A DNA stretch of 39,949 bases from Bacillota bacterium (GCA_022771715.1 JALELF010000054.1:1-39949); one strand, 5' to 3'. Counted from the first letter of the stretch, positions 1-8,637 are shown. Numbers and translations: made by a program. Notes: a model not told the origin generated them from the sequence alone.

Positions 1-54
1 TTCATTTTTGAACTCTAATGAATATGAAACAAATTTTTGTCCTTTTGAAGCCAT
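1..54 (-). CDS. Transposase OrfA-like N-terminus (partial): MASKGQKFVSYSLEFKNE...
   Basis: ORF open to left edge; SD GGAGGTG upstream; N-terminus resembles the HTH start of IS3 OrfA proteins. Confidence 0.5.
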   Translation of the reverse strand, partial: MASKGQKFVSYSLEFKNE

Positions 55-141
55 AAAAAATACACCTCCTTTCGGAAGTGTATTATATCACTTTCTTTAA
101 ACTGCTTTTTTAATTGTGTCTACTCTAATGGGTGCAGTTCA
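1..141 (-). mobile_element. Partial IS3-family-like insertion sequence end (terminal inverted repeat + transposase start), truncated by window edge
   Basis: Minus strand reads TGAACTGCACCCATTAGAGTAGACAC (116-141), resembling IS3/IS150-group terminal repeats, followed by SD and ATG of an ORF at 54. The other end is outside the window. Confidence 0.6.
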
Positions 142-160
142 CCATTAAGTTTGCTTTTTT

Positions 161-1945
161 TTATAATCCGCCACCACTTCCGAAAGAATCTAATTCTCTT
201 TCAGTAAGAACAACTCTTATTCTCATACGTCTACTTCCGCATACAAATAAAGCGTCTCCTTGATTATATTTTTTAATATTTTCTTTTTCGTTTTCATTTA
301 AATCTATAAGTAGTGACAAATCTTCAACAGCTTGTTTTTTTAGTCCCATTACTAAATAATAAGATGCATTATCAAATATTGCTTTACCTTGTGTTATTAC
401 TGCTCTATCACAGAAGTCACTAGGTTGCTGAGTGATAATAATAGTACCTGTATTATACTTTCTTGCACGTCTTTGAATTTGTGCTAAGAAGTCAGCACCT
501 AAAGTATTTTGATCACTTAATAATATATGGGCTTCATCTACCATTAATATAGTATTAACTCTTTTATCTAGAGTTAGTCCCCAAGCATATTTCAATATAT
601 TAAAGAATAAAGCATTTTTTACATTCGTATCAGCATTCATTAATTCTTTTATGTTAAATACTATAAAATCACTATTTGTCTTTATCGTTGTATGACCATC
701 GAAATAATATTTAAGTTCTTTAACAATTGGTCTAACTTTTAATTCAAGTCTTTCCAAAATATCTTTTTCATGTGTTCTATCTGGCATTGATAATAGCTTA
801 CCTTTAATTGTTGCATATACATCCTTAAATGTAGGAATATCATCTTTACCAAATCTTGTTAAATCACTATTAAAATCTATACCAAATCTACGATAAGTAT
901 CTTGTGCAATTTCGCTGAACATTGTAAGAACATCCTCTTCAATACTAGGATCATAATATTTCATAAAAGCTTTTAAGTTTTGAAGTGTTCTTGTAAGTAC
1001 AGTATAACCAAGTCCAGATTTTAAATCTTCTTCATCAACGTCAAGTGTAATATCAAGTGGATTTACCATACCATATTCTCCACCTTTACCAAGATCAATG
1101 AAATCTCCTCCATATAATCTTGTCATTTCTGAAAGTTCTCCTTCTGGATCTATTACGACAATTTGATGACCATTTCTAAAATTAGCACGTAAAAGTAATT
1201 TTGCAGCAGTTGATTTACCACTACCAGATGTACCTAAAATAATCATATTTGCATTATTTCTGTTATGCTCTTTTCTTATTTGATATAAGAATTGATTAAA
1301 TAGGATAACACCTCCAGAAAAATCTACGCCAAGAAGAGTTGATAAGCCTGGGTCTTTTATACTGTCAAATATAAATGGATACATTGCCGCAATTGTAGGC
1401 GATGGTATTGGTGTACCTATTCTATCTTCTACATCTTGTTTAGGATATATAGGTAGAATTGATTTAAATACCTGTTCTTGTTGAAATCTTAATGAAACTG
1501 CACGCATTTCCATTGATTCAATATAATTTTTAACTTGAACTTTTTTTATAGCCAAAGCTTCTTCTGAATCAGCAGAAACTACTACATGCATTTGAAAATC
1601 ATAGATTGCTGATTGTGTAGCCGCTAATTGTTGAATAAAATATTCAAGTGACTCATAATCTTGTCTAATTCTTTCTTGAATTGTTTTATCATTTTCATCT
1701 TGATATCGTTGTTTTAAATCTGCAATTTCTTTATTTAGCATTTTACTAATTACACTAAATGGTACTGGTATATGTTTAATTACAATTTTAATTCCTGGAA
1801 TACTGGTTAAATCAGCAAGAAAACCAGGTGATATAAATTTAGGATAACTAATTACTGACATTACTGTAGTATACTTATCACCTATAATAATATCTGCTGG
1901 TCTAAATTGTAAACCTTTAGGAGCTATTTCTGATTTTAAAGACAT
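161..1945 (-). CDS. VirB4/TraE-like T4SS ATPase, ATPase-domain part
   Basis: Walker A LGTSGSGKST, Walker B ILMVDEAHILL, FLAQIQRRARKYNTGTIIITQQPSDF typical of VirB4-type ATPases; 594 aa. Confidence 0.88.
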   Translation of the reverse strand: MSLKSEIAPKGLQFRPADIIIGDKYTTVMSVISYPKFISPGFLADLTSIPGIKIVIKHIPVPFSVISKMLNKEIADLKQRYQDENDKTIQERIRQDYESLEYFIQQLAATQSAIYDFQMHVVVSADSEEALAIKKVQVKNYIESMEMRAVSLRFQQEQVFKSILPIYPKQDVEDRIGTPIPSPTIAAMYPFIFDSIKDPGLSTLLGVDFSGGVILFNQFLYQIRKEHNRNNANMIILGTSGSGKSTAAKLLLRANFRNGHQIVVIDPEGELSEMTRLYGGDFIDLGKGGEYGMVNPLDITLDVDEEDLKSGLGYTVLTRTLQNLKAFMKYYDPSIEEDVLTMFSEIAQDTYRRFGIDFNSDLTRFGKDDIPTFKDVYATIKGKLLSMPDRTHEKDILERLELKVRPIVKELKYYFDGHTTIKTNSDFIVFNIKELMNADTNVKNALFFNILKYAWGLTLDKRVNTILMVDEAHILLSDQNTLGADFLAQIQRRARKYNTGTIIITQQPSDFCDRAVITQGKAIFDNASYYLVMGLKKQAVEDLSLLIDLNENEKENIKKYNQGDALFVCGSRRMRIRVVLTERELDSFGSGGGL

Positions 1946-2502
1946 TATTTAACACCTACCGTTCCAAATGTAGTTTGTACACCACCATTTAAGAAATTAT
2001 CCAAAATTATTCTTAAATCTTCATTACTTGTTTGAGTGGTTGTTAATCCAGCATTAGCAAAATGTGTTATTAAATTACGAATTCTTTTATTAATTTCATC
2101 AGTATTTTTTTCTTTAAATAACAAATAATATTCTGTATCAACTATATCATTATTTATAAAGTAATCACACTTATTTAAATCCTCTAATATTATTTTTCTT
2201 CTAGCCGGATTTTGTTCTTTATTAAATTGCATTTGTAATTCTGATATATAAACTTGTATATCTACAGGTCTATCAGCAACCACTAGCCAAAATTCATAAT
2301 TAATTGTATTATAAACAATTTTTAAATTATCGATTATAGCATTTTGTGTATATGGATCTGTTATAAATATGTTTCTTGGTTGTATTTTAATACCTGTTAC
2401 TTTAAAATCATTATCTAAAACAATCATACCATTTATTATATTTCTTACTGGTACATTATCTTCAGTAAATTTACTTTGATTTATTTTTTGTGCCATTTGC
2501 AC
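1945..2502 (-). CDS. VirB4/TraC N-terminal-domain-like protein (separately encoded)
   Basis: 185 aa ORF directly upstream of the VirB4 ATPase, TAATG stop/start overlap; resembles the region normally N-terminal in VirB4-like proteins. Confidence 0.55.
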   Translation of the reverse strand: MQMAQKINQSKFTEDNVPVRNIINGMIVLDNDFKVTGIKIQPRNIFITDPYTQNAIIDNLKIVYNTINYEFWLVVADRPVDIQVYISELQMQFNKEQNPARRKIILEDLNKCDYFINNDIVDTEYYLLFKEKNTDEINKRIRNLITHFANAGLTTTQTSNEDLRIILDNFLNGGVQTTFGTVGVK

Positions 2503-2788
2503 ACCAACCTTTCCATATAAACTTTTGTCTTGTTGTATAGAATTGATAAATTAATACTAAAACTGTTAATGTATTGTGATAGTTAGCTACAGGGAAAACT
2601 AATAAAGCAGTTGTCAATAATGGTAGTAATTTTATAACTACTATTGGTATTGAACTTGATTTAATTATTATTAGCATTAATACTGTAGCTAATGCACCAC
2701 AACCAAATATTATCAAATCTATTGGTCTAAATATACCAAATATTAACATTGATTTTTTTGAATTGGCTGGTATTAAAAATTGATTCAT
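2471..2788 (-). CDS. PrgI/TcpE-like small T4SS membrane protein
   Basis: 105 aa, two hydrophobic segments, IPANSKKSMLIFGIFRPIDLIIFG start and KFIWKGW C-terminal motif; immediately upstream of VirB4 genes. Confidence 0.7.
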   Translation of the reverse strand: MNQFLIPANSKKSMLIFGIFRPIDLIIFGCGALATVLMLIIIKSSSIPIVVIKLLPLLTTALLVFPVANYHNTLTVLVLIYQFYTTRQKFIWKGWCANGTKNKSK

Positions 2789-2808
2789 TTAGTATCACAC
2801 CCTTTTTA

Positions 2809-5049
2809 TTAGAAACCTCTATGATCATCATCAATTATATTTTGATTATTGTGATTAGAAGGTTGACTATTATTATTTGTATTGATTGGTCTATTAACTT
2901 GTCCACTTGCTTGTGAGTTTCCAGAAGATATTGGTCTACCACTACTATCAACTATACCACTAGGTCTAGTTTGTTGATTATTAGATGGTTGTGGAGCTCC
3001 ATTACCCTGCATATTTGTAAAACCTTCACGAATAGCTGCTGTAATAGAATCTTGTAATTGTTGATTTCTGTTTGTATTAGAAACACCAGTTTGATCAAAT
3101 TCTGGCAACACGATTGTTCCGTTTTCTTTTCCTTCTTCTTTTGCTTTTCTTTTAATTTCTTCAACGGTAGTAACATAACTAGAAACGTTAGATTGAACTT
3201 TATGTCTATCTTCTGCTGCACTAAATGCTGCATATCTTTCAGCATCAGCTTTATGTTGAATTTTGATTTTATCAAAGTCTGCCTTTGATTTATCATAATC
3301 AGCTGCAGCTTTTGCAGATGCAATTCTTGCTTTATTTACAGCTTCAGCACCATTATATGTTTTATTACCCTCTCTATATTGAACTTCTTCTCCAGATTCA
3401 TAACGCATTTTCATTTTTTCATATTCGCCAGCAATTGTATCTCTTCTTTCCTTGGCCTTATCCATTGTTTCTACTTTAGCACCAAAGTCTTTAGAACTAT
3501 ATATGTCATATTTCTTTTTATCATCAACTGCTCCATTTGTCAATGTCCTTTGATATAATCTTTCTCCCTCTTTATATTCTTCTCTTGTTTTCTTATAGTC
3601 CTTACTTCTAAAGTTTTCTTGATATGCTTTATGCATATTTCCACCTAATTTATCAGTACCTTTTAAACCAGCGGAAGTAATCTTTTCTTTAGCAGATGAA
3701 CCAAGGGCATGCCAACGAGCACCTATTCTCTCACCAGTTTCACCCATTCCTTCTTTAAATCCTGTACCAAATTTTTCACCTTTAATAGCGCTACCTGTTC
3801 CTTTAAACAATGATTTAGCAGTTCCCCAAGCAGCTCTACCAGCTATCATACCTGCACCTCCAAGTGCAGTTGCACCTGCTGTAGCAAGTCCACCAACTAA
3901 TGGAACAGAACCTAATTTTTTGAATGCATTAAATGTCATTTTACCAGCACCCTTAATGCCTAATATATCTTCAAGTAGTTTAGGGAATTCTTTAGCAAAT
4001 AACAATATTCCAAGCATAACAAACACTGTAACCATAGAGAACTGATTAGTTCCACCAGTTACAAATGAGAAAATACCACCATCTGTATTAATAGTAATAA
4101 TTGCACTTAGTGCAAATGTTATTACCAAAACTCTAATAAATAAACTAGCCCACGTTGAAACACATTCTTTTCCCCAGTTAGCTAAAGTGTTGTTTTTTTG
4201 TTGAGGCGATAGTGACAAAATAATTGGGATAGGTGCAATGATTTGTAAAAAGCTTAATTTAACTGACCTTACTGCCAAATCTAAACAAAAGCCAATCATA
4301 ATCCAAGCTAAAAAGCCTCCAACTACTGTAGATATTGGATAATTATAATCAAACAAATAGAAAGCATCTGCTTTATAAAAATCTCCACCACTATTAGAAG
4401 TAAAAATACCAGTAGTATTAGCAATTTCAGATTGCATAATTGTTTTTAAATCATAATTAGCCAAAGCAGCTTTATATGCTGTACCGGGATTATGATTAGT
4501 TGTATCTTCCTTATTAAGTGCTGCTTCACATGCAGCAGAAATTGACACACCTTCATATGTTCTACATTCTTCTAAATAAGATGTAGGTTTAAAAAATGTT
4601 AAAAAAGCGTAAGTTGAAATAGCATTATTTTTATTGGCATCATCAGTTTGACTAGATGTATCACCAAGTAAAACTTTATCAATAACATGATTTTGAAATA
4701 TAATTTTTTGTAAATAATAAGCTTCATTAAAAATAGTAGGTACACTAACTAATAGTGCCATAGTTATTACAATTTTTTTAATAAGAGCCGCTCCACCCTT
4801 TTGCTTATCAGTAAAAGAGTCAGGATTTATAATATAATTTATAAAGGAAAAGCCAAGCTTAAAAAACATGATTATACTAACTAAAACATAAATTCTACTA
4901 GCAAAGCTTTCAATTTGTGTTTGAGTAAAAATGGAAGCTTCTGATAACATAGAAAAAAGCCAGTAAGCTTGATCAACTAGCCAATACACACCAGTATCAA
5001 TAAGTAAAAATAAATTTCTAAATACACTTGTAACTGAGCCTGTACTCAT
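2809..5049 (-). CDS. VirB6/TrbL-like polytopic membrane protein with long hydrophilic C-terminal tail
   Basis: 746 aa, multiple N-terminal TM segments followed by a Gly/Ala segment and a charged, then Asn/Gln/Ser-rich tail; position in T4SS-like operon. Confidence 0.7.
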   Translation of the reverse strand: MSTGSVTSVFRNLFLLIDTGVYWLVDQAYWLFSMLSEASIFTQTQIESFASRIYVLVSIIMFFKLGFSFINYIINPDSFTDKQKGGAALIKKIVITMALLVSVPTIFNEAYYLQKIIFQNHVIDKVLLGDTSSQTDDANKNNAISTYAFLTFFKPTSYLEECRTYEGVSISAACEAALNKEDTTNHNPGTAYKAALANYDLKTIMQSEIANTTGIFTSNSGGDFYKADAFYLFDYNYPISTVVGGFLAWIMIGFCLDLAVRSVKLSFLQIIAPIPIILSLSPQQKNNTLANWGKECVSTWASLFIRVLVITFALSAIITINTDGGIFSFVTGGTNQFSMVTVFVMLGILLFAKEFPKLLEDILGIKGAGKMTFNAFKKLGSVPLVGGLATAGATALGGAGMIAGRAAWGTAKSLFKGTGSAIKGEKFGTGFKEGMGETGERIGARWHALGSSAKEKITSAGLKGTDKLGGNMHKAYQENFRSKDYKKTREEYKEGERLYQRTLTNGAVDDKKKYDIYSSKDFGAKVETMDKAKERRDTIAGEYEKMKMRYESGEEVQYREGNKTYNGAEAVNKARIASAKAAADYDKSKADFDKIKIQHKADAERYAAFSAAEDRHKVQSNVSSYVTTVEEIKRKAKEEGKENGTIVLPEFDQTGVSNTNRNQQLQDSITAAIREGFTNMQGNGAPQPSNNQQTRPSGIVDSSGRPISSGNSQASGQVNRPINTNNNSQPSNHNNQNIIDDDHRGF

Positions 5050-5065
5050 ATTACACCACCTTTTT

Positions 5066-5863
5066 CTAATTCAAAAGTTGATCTATACAACTCATTACTT
5101 CAGAACCACCTGAAACAATATTAATAATCATTTCCACAATAACAAAGCTTAATAAAACTATAACTGCTGCTGCAAATCTTTTTAAACAATGCTTTTGTGT
5201 TTTCTTTATAGTACTCTCGTCAGAAGTAGCTGCTGCTTTTGCCATGTCAATAGTAGCAAAAACAACCAAAGTAAGTGGAGCACCAATTTTTAATATTTCA
5301 TAAGCATACTTTAACAATTTAAAAGCAGGAACATCGCTTGGACATCCACCATTTAAAGCTGTAGTGTATGTCAGTTTAGATGGATTAGCATTACCGAATT
5401 TATACGCTAACAATTCATCAAGGCCTCCAACATCAGCTTCTCTTAATTCTTTTTTTAAATGATATGTTCCTAATCCAAAAGCACAATTTGAACAAGTTCC
5501 TTCCTCAATATAAACTTTATCACCACATTCACAAAGTTGTTGTGGACACTTTGTAATTAAATAATTAGGATCTGATAAGGCATCATGCGTTGAATTAACA
5601 CCCGTAGGTGCATTAGCACCAGCACCATTATAAACAAATTTACTTTCTTCTAGCTTATTATCAAATATAAAAGGTAAAAATCCTTCATCACCAGCTCTAT
5701 ACATATCAAATTTAACTTTTGAACCAACTACGTGCAAAGCTCCTTGAATGGCATTATCTGCCCACTTGTCATAAACACATACTTTATAATTAGCTGCACT
5801 AACATCATTCATAAAAGCAAAACACAATATTAATGTACTAAACATATATATAAGTTTTTTCAT
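5066..5863 (-). CDS. Exported protein: Cys-rich ectodomain + C-terminal two-TM VirB2/TrbC-like domain
   Basis: Start at ATG 5863 (GAGTGATTATATGAAAAAACTT; SD present) rather than 5911. Signal peptide; CPQQLCECGDKVYIEEGTCSNC; C-terminus aligns by eye with the 126-aa protein at 8209-8589. Confidence 0.6.
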   Translation of the reverse strand: MKKLIYMFSTLILCFAFMNDVSAANYKVCVYDKWADNAIQGALHVVGSKVKFDMYRAGDEGFLPFIFDNKLEESKFVYNGAGANAPTGVNSTHDALSDPNYLITKCPQQLCECGDKVYIEEGTCSNCAFGLGTYHLKKELREADVGGLDELLAYKFGNANPSKLTYTTALNGGCPSDVPAFKLLKYAYEILKIGAPLTLVVFATIDMAKAAATSDESTIKKTQKHCLKRFAAAVIVLLSFVIVEMIINIVSGGSEVMSCIDQLLN

Positions 5864-5902
5864 ATAATCACTCATCTCTAAATAGAATAATTTACTATAA
5901 AT

Positions 5903-5932
5903 ATAATACACTATATTTGTCTATAAAGTCAA
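5903..5932 (-). promoter_or_regulatory. Sigma-A-type promoter for T4SS-like operon
   Basis: TTGACT (5927-5932) - 18 nt - TATTAT (5903-5908). Confidence 0.6.
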
Positions 5933-5950
5933 TTATAGATATATAGTTAT

Positions 5951-5980
5951 GACAAAAAAAGTGTCTATTCAAACACTTTA
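5951..5980 (-). terminator. Rho-independent terminator after SPFH gene
   Basis: AAAGTGT..ACACTTT stem followed by a T-run on the minus strand. Confidence 0.7.
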
Positions 5981-6856
5981 TCTTGTTTTAGCTTTATCAT
6001 CTATTGGATTAACTGGAAAAGTAAAACCATTATTTCCACTATTTCTAATTACAGTTTGTGTTTTATCAGCGTATCTAGACTCAATATCATAATTAGCAGC
6101 TTCTTGTGGAGTCAAGTTAGATTTTTGAATTTCTCTTAAAGAATTAGCTTTAGCAACACCCTCATGAGTGGCAATTTCTTCATATAACTGAGAAACTTTT
6201 AATTTGCTTTGTGCTTCTAATTCTCTTCTTTCATTTTCGTTCTTAGTTTCTAATAATCTTCTTTCATTTTCAGCTCTTTGAGCTTCTCTTTGTCTGCTAG
6301 CTTCTTCATACTCTTTTGGTGGAATTATATCAGTTAATCTAATCTCATTTATTCTTATACCATATTTTTGTTCAAATTCTTCTAAATCTTTTTTTAATAC
6401 TTCTGCAGCACCCTTAGCATTTATATCAAAGTTTTTCTTTGACAATGTTACATAATCTCTTTCTTTTATATAATTCTTTAATCCTTGCAATAAAAGTGCA
6501 TCAAAGATTTTCCCAACATTATCGGAAGAATAAACATATTTTATAGGATCTACTATAGTAGAAGTCCAACTGAAAAAGCATCCAACATCAAATCCTTCTT
6601 TTGAACTTGCCTTTAAAGGTTCAGCAAAACTTCCAGGAGTAGCTACATTTGAAGCATTAACTACAGCTTTTACTACATAGAAAGGTTTAAAAGATGTTCC
6701 CATTTTTATTATAACAGGTTTACGTGAAATAACATTTTCCGCAACTAAAACTTTAGAATTTTGAACATTATAAATAGAGCCTAAAAAACATCTATATCTG
6801 CCATCAACTTTTTTACTTTTTTTTACATTTTCATTTTTTTCTTTATTTTCTGCCAT
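5978..6856 (-). CDS. SPFH/Band-7 (prohibitin-like) domain protein without obvious TM segment
   Basis: 292 aa; FGIRINEIRLTDIIPPKE-like segment (KYGIRINEIRLTDIIPP) followed by charged coiled coil typical of SPFH proteins; no hydrophobic N-terminal helix. Confidence 0.6.
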   Translation of the reverse strand: MAENKEKNENVKKSKKVDGRYRCFLGSIYNVQNSKVLVAENVISRKPVIIKMGTSFKPFYVVKAVVNASNVATPGSFAEPLKASSKEGFDVGCFFSWTSTIVDPIKYVYSSDNVGKIFDALLLQGLKNYIKERDYVTLSKKNFDINAKGAAEVLKKDLEEFEQKYGIRINEIRLTDIIPPKEYEEASRQREAQRAENERRLLETKNENERRELEAQSKLKVSQLYEEIATHEGVAKANSLREIQKSNLTPQEAANYDIESRYADKTQTVIRNSGNNGFTFPVNPIDDKAKTR

Positions 6857-6880
6857 ATTTGTCCCTCTTTCATTTCAAGT

Positions 6881-6909
6881 ACTCTAACATATTTACATCA
6901 AAAAGTCAA
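6881..6909 (-). promoter_or_regulatory. Putative promoter of SPFH gene
   Basis: TTGACT (6904-6909) - 17 nt - TAGAGT (6881-6886). Confidence 0.45.
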
Positions 6910-7044
6910 TTAATACAACTATATTATAACATAATTTATATAGTATAGTAAATCACTAATAACAAGTAAATGTAAACCAGTGTAAAACAATCACATAATT
7001 TTTGACAATTCTATCATTATTTAAACACAAATACAAACTATAAT

Positions 7045-7216
7045 GTATTTGAAAAGAGGAAATTTACAACATACAAAACTCTCTTAAATAAAATATAAAT
7101 TTGTAAATTTATTACAATACACTCACTATTAATGCTTACTGTTAACAAGCAATATAAAATACCCAAAACTTTTAAGTGTTTTCTCTTTTCAAAGTTGTCA
7201 AAAACAACTTTTTTTA
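7045..7216 (+). ncRNA. Candidate structured small RNA with intrinsic terminator (family unknown)
   Basis: TATAAT at 7039-7044; 11-bp closing stem TTTGAAAAGAG (7048-7058)/CTCTTTTCAAA (7183-7193); 10-bp stem AAATTTACAA (7060-7069)/TTGTAAATTT (7101-7110); then AAGTTGT-CAAAA-ACAACTT + T-run (7192-7215). Confidence 0.45.
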
Positions 7217-7221
7217 TTTAT

Positions 7222-7243
7222 AAAAAAAGAAGCATAAGCTTCT
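7222..7243 (-). terminator. Terminator of pilin-fmt operon
   Basis: AGAAGC-TTAT-GCTTCT followed by T-run on minus strand. Confidence 0.75.
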
Positions 7244-8204
7244 AATCTAATACTCTGCCAATAAATTCTTCTTTATTAACTCCATTTAAGAATTCCTTAG
7301 CGCTCATTTTATTTTTACCTTCTAGTTGAACTTCAGTAAAAACAATTTCACCATTTGAAACCTTAACTCCAAATCCATTGTCATATATATTAGTTATTTG
7401 TCCATCAAACATAGCAGGAAAATAATTATCAGTTACATAACTATTCCATACTTTTAATATTTTTCCTTCATATAGACAGTAGGCTCCTGGCCAAGAATTT
7501 AAACCTCTTATTTGATTATGAATATCTCTTTTTGTTTTAGAGAAATCTATTCTTTCATCTTCTCTTTTAATTGTAAAAGCAAAAGTTACTTCATCTCTAT
7601 TTTGCTTTGTTCTACTATTTGTTCCATTAATAATAGATGGTAATGTTTCTATCAATAATTTAGCTCCTAATACGCTTAATTTGTCATGTAAACTACTTGC
7701 AGTATCAGTATCAAGAATAGGAGTTTCTACTTGTGAAATAATATCACCATCATCCATTTTTTCATTCATATACATAATAGTGATACCAGTTTTACTGTGC
7801 CCATCCATAATAGCTCTATGAATAGGGGCTCCACCTCTTAATTTAGGAAGTAATGAAGCATGGACATTTATACAACCAAGTCTTGGAATATCCAATATTT
7901 CTTTAGGTACAATTTGTCCATAAGCACATGTTACAATCAAATCAGGATTAATATGCTTTACTTCTTCAACAACATCTTTAATTTTTTCTGGTTGTAATGT
8001 TAGTATAACACGTTTGTCAGCTTCTACTTTAACTGGAGGATGTACCATTTCTTGTTTCCTACCAACCATTCTATCAGGTTGAGTAATTACACATGAAACT
8101 TTATAATTATCATCTAAAGCCTTCAAAACAGGTACAGCAAAATCTGGTGTACCCATAAATATAATTTTCAATTTTTTTTCTGGATTTAATTTTTCTAAAT
8201 TCAT
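7242..8204 (-). CDS. fmt: Methionyl-tRNA formyltransferase
   Basis: IIFMGTPDFAVPVLKAL, INVHASLLPKLRGGAPIHRAIMDG, LNSWPGAYC signatures. Confidence 0.97.
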   Translation of the reverse strand: MNLEKLNPEKKLKIIFMGTPDFAVPVLKALDDNYKVSCVITQPDRMVGRKQEMVHPPVKVEADKRVILTLQPEKIKDVVEEVKHINPDLIVTCAYGQIVPKEILDIPRLGCINVHASLLPKLRGGAPIHRAIMDGHSKTGITIMYMNEKMDDGDIISQVETPILDTDTASSLHDKLSVLGAKLLIETLPSIINGTNSRTKQNRDEVTFAFTIKREDERIDFSKTKRDIHNQIRGLNSWPGAYCLYEGKILKVWNSYVTDNYFPAMFDGQITNIYDNGFGVKVSNGEIVFTEVQLEGKNKMSAKEFLNGVNKEEFIGRVLD

Positions 8205-8208
8205 ATAT

Positions 8209-8589
8209 CTAGACCCCTTCTACACAATCAGGTATATTTACATCTGAAACAGGCGCAACTATATCGATTATCCATCCTACAAAAACAGATGTTAAAAGCA
8301 ATAAAACTACTGCAATTAATCTTTTTACAGTTCTACTAAAAGCATTTTTTAAATCATCATCTTTAGAACCGCCTATAACTTGAATAAAATCTACCGCTGT
8401 TAAAACTATAGCTAGTCCAACACCAGCAAACTCCACAAATTTAAATGCGTTCTTAAGCCAAGTGTTTAATTCACTACCAACTGCATCACAACCATCTAGT
8501 ACTTGAAATAAATTCAAATCAAATGCTTTAGTACTCACTGGTATAAACAAAGTTAATAATATAAGTAACATAATAAATTTCTTTTTCAT
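8209..8589 (-). CDS. VirB2/TrbC-like pilin-type small exported protein
   Basis: 126 aa; signal peptide, two TM helices separated by a basic loop (GGSKDDDLKNAFSRTVKRLIAVVLLLL); homologous by eye to C-terminus of the 5066-5863 product. Confidence 0.65.
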   Translation of the reverse strand: MKKKFIMLLILLTLFIPVSTKAFDLNLFQVLDGCDAVGSELNTWLKNAFKFVEFAGVGLAIVLTAVDFIQVIGGSKDDDLKNAFSRTVKRLIAVVLLLLTSVFVGWIIDIVAPVSDVNIPDCVEGV

Positions 8590-8607
8590 ATAATCACCAC
8601 TAACTAA

Positions 8608-8636
8608 ATAATATCATAAATGATAAGTATTTTCAA
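8608..8636 (-). promoter_or_regulatory. Promoter of pilin-fmt operon
   Basis: TTGAAA (8631-8636) - 17 nt - TATTAT (8608-8613). Confidence 0.6.
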
Positions 8637-8637
8637 G

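Noticed and set aside
3058-3479. Plus-strand ORFs and alternate-frame minus ORF 2952-3323 inside the VirB6-like gene
   Set aside because: Low-complexity translations antisense to or overlapping the tail of a well-supported CDS, and no family features.
7044-7088. Short plus-strand ORF MYLKRGNLQHTKLS inside the candidate ncRNA
   Set aside because: ATG overlaps the -10 box and has no SD, so it is unlikely to be translated.
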